Positions 14,153 to 20,568 of a stretch of 21,742 nucleotides of DNA are shown here, one piece after another. The stretch comes from a virus. A program made the translations under genes and the position numbers. How positions within the stretch are numbered: the stretch's first letter is position 1; each line of letters opens with the position of its first letter. The DNA is taken from positions 1-21,742 of IMG/VR virus record IMGVR_UViG_3300032246_001445; one strand, 5' to 3'. A model generated the notes under the pieces. That model saw only the letters and a program-made list of their open reading frames with translations. It was not told the origin of the DNA and did not search any database.

Positions 14153-14170
14153 GTTATTTTTAACTTGCTT
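14143..14170 (-). terminator. Rho-independent terminator after the lysis cassette
   Basis: A perfect 10-bp inverted repeat AAGCAAGTTA / TAACTTGCTT with a 4-base loop is followed by T residues on the minus strand. It lies 6 bases past the stop of the XhlA-like gene and separates the virion/lysis unit from the primase operon. The stem is AT-rich, so strength is uncertain. It is symmetric and could also form on the plus strand. Confidence 0.8.
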
Positions 14171-14176
14171 TCGGAA

Positions 14177-14497
14177 TTACTTTAGAAACTTCGAGAAGAA
14201 GTCCAGATGCCCCATGAGATATCCACAAACAATTGCACCACCAACAATCATAAATCTCCACTTTTCTAAAATCTCAACACGACTTTTAATATCACCAAGT
14301 GTTTTTGTCATAATATTATGTTGTTCAGAATCTGCTTTGGCAAGATCGTCGATTTTCTTGTCAATGTGATCCGTAATCTCACGAGTGGTTGTCGTGATTC
14401 TTGAGTGTAGTTCCTTGATGTCTTGTTTCACATCTGCAACGTCCTCTTTTATGCCTTCTACTTGTGCTTCCAATTTGGCTATTCTTTCTGCATCCAT
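14177..14497 (-). CDS. XhlA-like coiled-coil/TM protein, probable lysis role
   Basis: The 106-aa product is a long amphipathic helix with heptads (residues 1-78: IAKLEAQVEGIKEDVADVKQ, then DIKELHSRITTTTREITDHI) and one C-terminal membrane segment (about 82-98). This layout, with 'ELHSRITTTTREI' and 'RVEILEKWRFMIVGG', resembles the haemolysin XhlA family, small phage proteins that sit on the inner membrane and work with holins in lysis. Position directly after two spanin genes supports this. It would be made last in the cassette, just before the terminator. An alternative is a general membrane-tethered coiled coil. Confidence 0.75.
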   Translation of the reverse strand: MDAERIAKLEAQVEGIKEDVADVKQDIKELHSRITTTTREITDHIDKKIDDLAKADSEQHNIMTKTLGDIKSRVEILEKWRFMIVGGAIVCGYLMGHLDFFSKFLK

Positions 14498-14501
14498 GGA
14501 T

Positions 14502-14771
14502 TTACTTTACGCTTTCGAAAATTTCTTTTTGTGTCTTATACCATTCATTCCAAGTATCATTTTTATTTTGGCATTCATGGTACTGCGAATAATTCTCTGA
14601 AACAACTTTCAAGACTTCGCTCAATTTGCTAGTCGATTCGGTTTGTTTCAAATCAGGACATGGTGTTGTCAATTCGGTTGGGACATCAGGAAATTTTCTT
14701 TTCACTGTGACTGTCGTAGAACAACCAGCAACTAAGGCAAGAAACAGTGTGAGAGTAATGTATTTAATCAT
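14502..14771 (-). CDS. Outer-membrane spanin lipoprotein (Rz1-like)
   Basis: The 89-aa product has a signal peptide MIKYITLTLFLALVAGC with a lipobox V14-A15-G16-C17, so it should be a lipoprotein anchored in the outer membrane. The mature part contains FPDVPTELTTPCPDLK, a pattern I recall from Rz1-like spanins of T4-like phages, and then an extended charged region. It starts 4 bases inside the end of the gene for the i-spanin-like protein (ATGA). o-spanins join i-spanins across the periplasm and fuse the membranes in the last step of lysis, which also implies a Gram-negative host. Confidence 0.85.
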   Translation of the reverse strand: MIKYITLTLFLALVAGCSTTVTVKRKFPDVPTELTTPCPDLKQTESTSKLSEVLKVVSENYSQYHECQNKNDTWNEWYKTQKEIFESVK

Positions 14772-15217
14772 TTCTTCACCTCTGGTTTCTTAGCTGCCTC
14801 ATTAAGGATATCAAGTGCTTCTGGGATGACCTCGCATTTAGCGTCCATCTTTTCTGCTACATTTACAATCTTCTCTTGTATAACTATCTTCGTATCGTGT
14901 ATAACTTTTACTTTATCTACGTATATTTTTTTAATAACAGTATTTACTTCTTGTGACTTGGCTTCAGCAATAGCAACTTTTGCTTCTGCTTCTTTAACTT
15001 TATCACGCCACTCCATTTCCGTGGCATAACTTCCATAAAAATATACACCTGCGATTGCAAGTAAAGAACCAATTAACTGAATTGGTGTCTTGTATATTTT
15101 TAATGGTGGTATAAAGTTTACAAATAAACTCAACACATACATACCAACACCACTAGCAAGAACTGCTAATACTGCAAGATGTAACCAACTATCAGGAACA
15201 AAACTAAGAAGCCACAT
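14768..15217 (-). CDS. Inner-membrane spanin (Rz-like)
   Basis: The 149-aa product has two N-terminal membrane segments (about 12-33 and 45-64) and a long helical, heptad-rich C-terminal part (66-130: EWRDKVKEAEAKVAIAEAK, then a beta-like KIYVDKVKVIHDTKIVIQ) with a Lys-rich end. This is the i-spanin plan, here with two membrane passes rather than one. It is followed by the lipoprotein gene with a 4-base overlap, as i- and o-spanin genes usually are. It overlaps the 176-aa gene by 14 bases. Confidence 0.8.
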   Translation of the reverse strand: MWLLSFVPDSWLHLAVLAVLASGVGMYVLSLFVNFIPPLKIYKTPIQLIGSLLAIAGVYFYGSYATEMEWRDKVKEAEAKVAIAEAKSQEVNTVIKKIYVDKVKVIHDTKIVIQEKIVNVAEKMDAKCEVIPEALDILNEAAKKPEVKK

Positions 15218-15734
15218 TTACAGGTTTCCTTCTCGCTAACATTTGATATTTTTTAATACTATTCTTACGAATAATAGGCTCATCAGTTTTTACTCCAGCA
15301 CCAGTGTGGTTTGCTGGTATACCACCACCTTCGCCATCTTCATTCAGTAAAAACTTTTCTACTAATAAATGTTCATCAACTAATAGTATATCCTCTTTTT
15401 GAATTTTTGTCAAAAGATCTATATACTGCTCTTCAAGATTTGTTGAAGATTTATTATTATCAAGACATTCTTTTACAAGAAAATATGCTGCTGCAAGATT
15501 ACCAATTTTTGTATTTAACAAAGGAATCTTTTGCATAATTTTGCGCAAACGAAAAGTCAATCTGTGCAACATAGTATAGGCATCTTTTTCAGTATATGTC
15601 ATGTCCTTGATTTTCTTTTGGGGACTGCCATTCTGATCAATTAGACCAAGTTTATATGCTTTTGTTTTTTCAAATGGTGTTACCAACATCGAAAGAACTC
15701 TAAAAGCAATCAGATTGTCAACTAATTGCGACAT
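15204..15734 (-). CDS. Conserved T4-like phage protein (176 aa), probable virion or assembly role
   Basis: The product begins MSQLVDNLIAFRVLSMLVT and continues PFEKTKAYKLGLIDQNG, then EKDAYTMLHRLTFRLRKIM and IGNLAAAYFLVKE. I recall the same plan ('AFRxxxxLVTPFxxTxAYKLGxIDxxG ... HRLxFxxxR') in T4-like phages next to virion genes, but without a certain function. The N-terminal half is helical and basic; the C-terminal part has a Gly-rich segment (GEGGGIPANHTGAGV) and a basic end. It shares one base with the upstream stop (TAATG). Not similar to any enzyme I know. Confidence 0.8.
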   Translation of the reverse strand: MSQLVDNLIAFRVLSMLVTPFEKTKAYKLGLIDQNGSPQKKIKDMTYTEKDAYTMLHRLTFRLRKIMQKIPLLNTKIGNLAAAYFLVKECLDNNKSSTNLEEQYIDLLTKIQKEDILLVDEHLLVEKFLLNEDGEGGGIPANHTGAGVKTDEPIIRKNSIKKYQMLARRKPVNVAS

Positions 15735-16105
15735 TAAATTTTCCTTAATTCTTGTATGACTCTGTCGTCTAATCTTAAATCAGTAACTGCTATTGATGTT
15801 CCTGGAATATTATCTGGCATTCTTTGAATATAGATTAAAAATGTTGCCAGTAATCCCCAGTCATCAGGATCAATTTTATAGAACAGCATTTGTACTGCTG
15901 CGTCATTAAACAAGTTGAAAAGAACGATGAGGTGGTTGAGGATTAATCTCTCTTTTAACTCATCGTTCTTCTTATATCTTGTAAATAATTTCTTCAAATA
16001 CAAAAACTTTTTTAGATCTTCCTCAAATTCACTTACTGTTGAACATTGAGGATTATCATAGTTATGCATTGCATAATGTAAAAATTCAGTCTCACTTTTA
16101 AACAT
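15734..16105 (-). CDS. Conserved T4-like phage protein (123 aa)
   Basis: I start at ATG 16105 (MFKSETEFLHYAMHNYDNP); a frame to 16177 would overlap the tail-fibre gene by 68 bases. The product is helical with DLKKFLYLKKLFTRYKKNDE, LKERLILNHLIVLFNLF and DWGLLATFLIYIQRMPD. The 'LKERLILNHLIVLxNLF' phrase is one I recall in a family of T4-like phage proteins of unknown role beside virion genes. It begins 4 bases after the tail-fibre-like stop and has no strong ribosome site, so it probably depends on coupling. Confidence 0.8.
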   Translation of the reverse strand: MFKSETEFLHYAMHNYDNPQCSTVSEFEEDLKKFLYLKKLFTRYKKNDELKERLILNHLIVLFNLFNDAAVQMLFYKIDPDDWGLLATFLIYIQRMPDNIPGTSIAVTDLRLDDRVIQELRKI

Positions 16106-16109
16106 AACA

Positions 16110-17051
16110 TTATGCGTCGTGTAATTGAACTCCGTAAGATGGGGCAGTTGTTGATCCTGTTGATGCATATGTTGCACCAGTTACTGGATACCAGCGACCT
16201 GTACCGTCAATCTTCAACCAAGCAAACTGCATAATATACTTACCAGCAATAGCTGCTGTTCTGTATTTGTAGTACTTGGTACCTTGCTCAGATGCATTCA
16301 ATGCATAAATTGATTGAGAGTTTGTAGTAGTTTGGTTCAATACGAATGTCCAAATCTTACCAGAGTCAGCATCGCTCATACCTGTTGTTGGTAGAGTAAT
16401 GTTATAACTTGCTGCACCTGATTGGTTCAAGTAGATTAGCGAAGTTACGTTCAAGTTAGCGTATGTTAAATCTGTAGATGCAGAGATAGAAATACTGTTT
16501 GTGTTATTAGTAATACCACCAGAAGTTCCAACAAAGCCCAATGATGGGAATTTTGGATACTGAGTTTGTGACCACATATTACCACCAGCATCGATAGCAG
16601 ATAACTGAGTACCACCAACCTTAACACTCAACACACGAGATGAAGATGAAGAAGCAGTATTAGTAACTTGGAAATCGAGGGAAGTAAATACTTGAGCAGC
16701 GTTGTTCCAAGTTTCAACTAATGTCAAACTTGTACCACCGATTGTACCCAAATCACCTACGTTAAATGTAAACTTAGTATTACTACCATTGCTCAACAGC
16801 AATGTTGGTAAGTTTGATGCACTACCAGTAACACGGAAAATACCGTTAGTAGAACTACCACCAGTACCTTTGATGATGTAAGAGTTGGTTGTTAATGTTA
16901 ATGTTGGATTAACAGCTGACGATGTCGTCAATCCAGACAACAAATTGTCAAGGGTTAGTTGACGATTGTCGCCTGATTGAACGATCAAGAATCGTTCAGC
17001 ACCAGTCAGCGAAGCTGCTGAGTTTAGTTCTGAGATCTTTTTAGATGCCAT
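16110..17051 (-). CDS. Tail-fibre-like virion protein (313 aa)
   Basis: The N-terminus MASKKISELNSAASLTGAE, followed by RFLIVQSGDNRQLTLDNLL, is the usual opening of trimeric tail-fibre and similar appendage proteins of phages ('KISEL...LTGAE...VVQ.G'). The rest is Ser/Thr/Gly/Asn-rich and beta-predicted, with no enzymatic motif, and ends YGVQLHDA. Such proteins form extended trimers and often recognise hosts. ATG 17051 has an AAGGAAAC ribosome site 6 bases upstream, and a late-type promoter word lies 30 bases before it. It could instead be a neck or whisker fibre. Confidence 0.8.
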   Translation of the reverse strand: MASKKISELNSAASLTGAERFLIVQSGDNRQLTLDNLLSGLTTSSAVNPTLTLTTNSYIIKGTGGSSTNGIFRVTGSASNLPTLLLSNGSNTKFTFNVGDLGTIGGTSLTLVETWNNAAQVFTSLDFQVTNTASSSSSRVLSVKVGGTQLSAIDAGGNMWSQTQYPKFPSLGFVGTSGGITNNTNSISISASTDLTYANLNVTSLIYLNQSGAASYNITLPTTGMSDADSGKIWTFVLNQTTTNSQSIYALNASEQGTKYYKYRTAAIAGKYIMQFAWLKIDGTGRWYPVTGATYASTGSTTAPSYGVQLHDA

Positions 17052-17080
17052 TTTAAGTTTCCTTGGTTAGATTATAAAGT

Positions 17081-17088
17081 TATTTATT
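17081..17088 (-). promoter_or_regulatory. Possible T4-like late promoter word
   Basis: AATAAATA on the minus strand lies in the only clear gap within the virion block, about 30 bases before the tail-fibre-like ATG. It is one base from the T4 late consensus TATAAATA and resembles the looser late motif of related phages. It overlaps the end of the preceding gene, and in AT-rich DNA such words arise by chance. Confidence 0.35.
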
Positions 17089-18394
17089 AGGTATTTGGAG
17101 TTTCAATTTCAACTAATGAATTAGCATCATCGCCAGAAATTAAGCTACGACCAGCTACTAAAACTTCATAACGTACACGACCAGCGAGACCACCAGTACC
17201 AACAGTACGACGAACCCATCCTGGGCTGGCCATAATAGCATGAGAACCAGAACCTAATGTAGCAGTTGCAGTAGCTGCATCAGATGTACCTTGTAGTTCA
17301 AAATACTGAGCATTGTTACCAGTAGCAGTAATATCAATAACTGTTTCAGTTGTATATGTCAAACCAGTCAAAGTACCAGCAGTAGTAGTTAATGCAACAC
17401 CTGCTTCAGTTTGTAGAGTGAAACCAGTTACACTTGGTGAAGTACCAGTAACAGCAGAAACTTTATAAGTTGTACCAGTTGCGTAGCTAGTAATAGTAGC
17501 AGTACCACCTAAAGTACCAGTGATAGTAACACGATCACCAGCAGCAAGAGTAGAGTTACCGCAAGTAAATTGACCAGCAGTACCAGAAACAGCAACAGTT
17601 GCTGCCAAAGTACCAGTTGTGTTAGCAGCTTTAACTTCGAATGCGTTAGCAGTCAAACCAGCAGTAGCCACATAGTAAGTTGTACCAGAAGTCAAACCAG
17701 TAGCAGATGTTGAACCACCATTGTTATAAGCAACAGCGTCACCAGCAACTAATAAGTGACCAGTGTATGCGATAGTATCAGTACCAGTAGTAATTGAAGC
17801 TGTTGAAACAGTACGACGTGGCTTACTGATAGCAACAGTTGGTGCTGAAGTATAAGAAGAACCACCATTACTTAATACAATTGTAGAAACTGCATTAGAA
17901 GCAACAGTTGTTGATGCAGCTGCAGAAGAACCACCACCACCACTGAATGTTACAGTTGGTGTAGTGCTTGAGTTGTCAGTTGCGATATAACGAGCACCTG
18001 CGCTACCAATAGCAACAGAAACTACGTTATCACCACCAGCTTTAATTTCAGTTGCACTAATACCATATACTTTTGTAATTGCTGAAACACCACTGGCTTG
18101 ATTAGAGTCTTGATATACAAATTTTGGTTGTTGCTGAATTTTAAAGTTAGCAATTGCCAATGATGCATTTGTTGTGCCAGTGAAGTTATTTGCTAATACC
18201 AATGCAGTATCAGAAGTAACTGTTGCAACACGTGCTTTTGTTACAGTTCCTGAGTTGATAATCAACGTGTCGCCGTTTTTAATATCGCTCAAGAATGTTG
18301 TACCACTGCCTGTTACAGCAGTAGATGCGTTTGTTACGCTGACAGTTGTTCCATTAGATGGTGCTGCAGCGTCTTGTTTACCCCAAAGTGCCAT
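17087..18394 (-). CDS. Mosaic beta-rich virion protein (435 aa)
   Basis: The N-terminus MALWGKQDAA and the C-terminus SPGWVRRTVGTGGLAGRVRY match the ends of a short virion protein known from T4-like environmental phages ('MALWGK ... GWVRRTVGTGGRAGRVxxEVLVA'). Between them lie inserted modules: a Ser/Thr beta module (15-79), a 'G-x-x-Y...P-x-V' repeat pair (about 124-188), and two copies of a 'GD-x-V...G-x-TYxV' module (204-274 and 279-344). The whole is rich in Thr, Ser, Gly and Ala with no catalytic motif, so it is likely a surface decoration or appendage. ATG 18394 has a strong AAGGAG site. The insertions make it several times longer than the basic form. Confidence 0.85.
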   Translation of the reverse strand: MALWGKQDAAAPSNGTTVSVTNASTAVTGSGTTFLSDIKNGDTLIINSGTVTKARVATVTSDTALVLANNFTGTTNASLAIANFKIQQQPKFVYQDSNQASGVSAITKVYGISATEIKAGGDNVVSVAIGSAGARYIATDNSSTTPTVTFSGGGGSSAAASTTVASNAVSTIVLSNGGSSYTSAPTVAISKPRRTVSTASITTGTDTIAYTGHLLVAGDAVAYNNGGSTSATGLTSGTTYYVATAGLTANAFEVKAANTTGTLAATVAVSGTAGQFTCGNSTLAAGDRVTITGTLGGTATITSYATGTTYKVSAVTGTSPSVTGFTLQTEAGVALTTTAGTLTGLTYTTETVIDITATGNNAQYFELQGTSDAATATATLGSGSHAIMASPGWVRRTVGTGGLAGRVRYEVLVAGRSLISGDDANSLVEIETPNT

Positions 18395-18414
18395 TTTTAT
18401 TCTCCTTGTTTGTT

Positions 18415-20124
18415 TTATTTTGGCAGATGTAGTTTATAACCAGTTGAGTCATATCTATCATCGTCTGATTTCGCTGCTGAACCCTTTTGGCGTGCGCCTG
18501 AGGCAGCACCTTTTGGTCTTCCGCGACCACGCTTCTCCTGACCTTCAGGAGTGCTGGTTTCTTTCTCGGCTTTCTCGTAGTCACGCTCATGTTTGTAGCT
18601 ACCATTACCTGTTCCAGTAATAGTGCCAGTTCCACTTGCGGATTTACGTGATTCGCCTTTTTTCAAATCTGTATGTCCATACTTTGCTTTATATTCTGGA
18701 GTTCCTGGCCACATGGCTTCGTCCAGTCCTTCTTGCATGTATGATTTAAATGAGTTTAGTTTCATGGTTTCCTCGTTTGTATCTTTATTGCTACCAGTCA
18801 TTGGTTGCAATGGATTCATTTTATTCTTTTTAACAAAACCAGTTTTTGGATCAACTGATGTAGTTGCATCTTTACCAACCATTGCTAAAAATTGACGTCT
18901 GCGAATATCTTTATAATGCGGATCCATACCAGCACGATCAGCAAAATCATCGGCATGTTGCTCTAATGATTTTTCTTTGTTTTGAGGTTCATCTGATACA
19001 GTAGCTTCCTGAATACCAGCGTCAACACCATATTTCGCTTTAACTGCTGCACCAATATTTTTACCTGTATGTTTTACAATTTTACCACTTGGTGATTTTA
19101 ACATAACAGTTGTTGTACCATCAGCATTTGTTTTCTTAGAGTGTAAAGAATATCCTTCTTCAGAGATAACTTCTTCATCCAATTTATCAGTAACTTTAAA
19201 CTTATGAACAGTTCCTTTTTTCTTAGGATCATAAGAGTCATGAGTTTGTTTCATGTGTACTTCAGTGTCGCTCTTATGCATAACTTTACCAGAAACCTTG
19301 TCGCCAGTTTTTGGCTCATAGTAATCATGCTCTTGACCAACCGACATATGTTTAGCCATACTAGGATGCATACAACTAGCACAAGCGTAATCGCGATGGT
19401 TGGCTTCTTGTAGTTCAACTTCTTCATTAGTTGGATGACCAACTCTTGGTTTCATTTGTTCTTTTTTCTTTGGTGGAACTGGAGCAACAGGTGCTTGTTC
19501 ATTCATGCAACCACATTTCATTTCACCACACTCTGAGCATGCTTTCTTTTTAGCTGCTTCTGCGATACGTGAAAGTAAAGTTTGTTCTTTTACTGGAGAG
19601 ATTGGTGATTGTGCGTTATTTTTTTGTTTGCGTTTTTGCATGTAAAGATCAAACTTAGCACCTTCAGTACCTTTACCACCATAGTGTTTTGGTGGAGTAA
19701 CATCTTCTTTCATTGTATGGGCAGGAACATGAGTTGTTCCACCACCATTAGCACCTTGGAAGTGAACATTGTCACCCATCTTCTTAGCTGTCCAGTGGCG
19801 ACCAGTTTCGTCTTTGAATTTATGTTCTTGTTGATCTTTCAATTTAGCAATTTCTTGATGGTGTTCTGGATGTAAAGGAATAGAAAAATCAGATCCGTGA
19901 TGAACAGTCTTCATAGTTCCCCATGAATATTTCTGTGTATCTACTTTACCACCTTTACCCAACGCTTTGGCATTGTCTGGGGCATTTTTAGTTTGATCTT
20001 GTTTCTCTTCTTTACGAAGAATTTGCAAGTCTTGACCATCAATTTCACCATTGTGGTTTTTGTCGATCTTTTTTTGCTTTTTGGATAGTTCTTCCAAATA
20101 CGCTAGTCTAAATGGATTACTCAT
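18415..20124 (-). CDS. Large hydrophilic virion-type protein with EF-hand loop, Cys clusters and AT-hook (569 aa)
   Basis: Domains seen in order: an EF-hand-like loop D21-N23-N25-G26-I28-D29-D32 (KIDKNHNGEIDGQDL); a His-rich part (74-136); Cys cluster C196, C199, C204, C206 (ACSECGEMKCGC) and a later C248-C251 (ACASCMHP); a 'GY..H' beta part (320-370); a helical MDPHYKDIRRRQFL; a segment MKLNSFKSYMQEG (454-466) that looks like the start of a separate protein; and an AT-hook KRGRGRPKG (531-539) near the basic C-terminus. I recall proteins with 'GRPKG..SGARQ.G' ends in marine T4-like phages, thought to be virion or internal head proteins. It begins 4 bases inside the Dps gene. Function is inferred from context only. 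Confidence 0.8.
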   Translation of the reverse strand: MSNPFRLAYLEELSKKQKKIDKNHNGEIDGQDLQILRKEEKQDQTKNAPDNAKALGKGGKVDTQKYSWGTMKTVHHGSDFSIPLHPEHHQEIAKLKDQQEHKFKDETGRHWTAKKMGDNVHFQGANGGGTTHVPAHTMKEDVTPPKHYGGKGTEGAKFDLYMQKRKQKNNAQSPISPVKEQTLLSRIAEAAKKKACSECGEMKCGCMNEQAPVAPVPPKKKEQMKPRVGHPTNEEVELQEANHRDYACASCMHPSMAKHMSVGQEHDYYEPKTGDKVSGKVMHKSDTEVHMKQTHDSYDPKKKGTVHKFKVTDKLDEEVISEEGYSLHSKKTNADGTTTVMLKSPSGKIVKHTGKNIGAAVKAKYGVDAGIQEATVSDEPQNKEKSLEQHADDFADRAGMDPHYKDIRRRQFLAMVGKDATTSVDPKTGFVKKNKMNPLQPMTGSNKDTNEETMKLNSFKSYMQEGLDEAMWPGTPEYKAKYGHTDLKKGESRKSASGTGTITGTGNGSYKHERDYEKAEKETSTPEGQEKRGRGRPKGAASGARQKGSAAKSDDDRYDSTGYKLHLPK

Positions 20125-20558
20125 TTAAGATGGCTCCTTATCATCCAACCGTGCTTATTGTGGACATCAACACGCTCTGGAAGCGAGTTTAATAGTCCTT
20201 GTTTATTTAATTTTGTTGCTAACTCTATTGCTTTATTTAGGGATTCTATAACCTGATCATTCGTAATTAAGAGATCCTGAAGCATTTCTTCTGGTGTTAT
20301 TGCTACAACACCCTCATTTACTGTTTTGTATTCATATAATTCGCTCAATGTTTTTGGCGCATATGCGTTTTGAGCACGAATCTCTTCAGCCAATAAATCT
20401 GAAGCATCAAAAAGATCTTCATATAAAGACTGGAAAAAACTGTGTAGTTGAGAAAAGTGAATACCCTCAACATTCCAGTGATGACTGTGTGTTTTGAAAT
20501 ACATCAAAAATGTATTTGCATGAGCAATTCTAAGCGACATTACTAATTCAGTATCCAT
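20121..20558 (-). CDS. Dps/ferritin-like protein
   Basis: The 145-aa product is a four-helix Dps-type protein. The Dps signature is visible: H27-W28-N-V-E-G (SHHWNVEG), H39 (LHSFF), D54 (FDASD) and E58 (LLAEEIR). These equal the E. coli Dps ferroxidase ligands H51, H63, D78 and E82; the fifth, D67, is replaced by Q43, so iron binding may be weakened. The protein lacks the long basic N-terminal tail that binds DNA. ATG 20558 follows an AAGGAAATAAT site; a longer frame overlaps the upstream gene. Dps oxidises and stores iron and protects DNA; in a phage it may protect DNA or be packed in the virion. Its position between virion genes favours the second. Confidence 0.88.
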   Translation of the reverse strand: MDTELVMSLRIAHANTFLMYFKTHSHHWNVEGIHFSQLHSFFQSLYEDLFDASDLLAEEIRAQNAYAPKTLSELYEYKTVNEGVVAITPEEMLQDLLITNDQVIESLNKAIELATKLNKQGLLNSLPERVDVHNKHGWMIRSHLK

Positions 20559-20568
20559 ATTATTTCCT

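Noticed and set aside
16106-16177. N-terminal extension of the 123-aa gene to a start at 16177
   Set aside because: It would overlap the tail-fibre-like gene by 68 bases and has a low-complexity His/Gln opening; ATG 16105 fits the remembered family start.
17087-18394. Repetitive GTA/CCA-like codons over this stretch, considered as a DNA repeat array
   Set aside because: The repetition follows codon use for Thr, Ala, Val and Gly in a beta-rich protein; no exact DNA repeat unit with constant spacing is present, so it is neither CRISPR nor a satellite.
18174-18620. Plus-strand frame of 148 aa
   Set aside because: It is antisense across two well-supported genes and has no family features.
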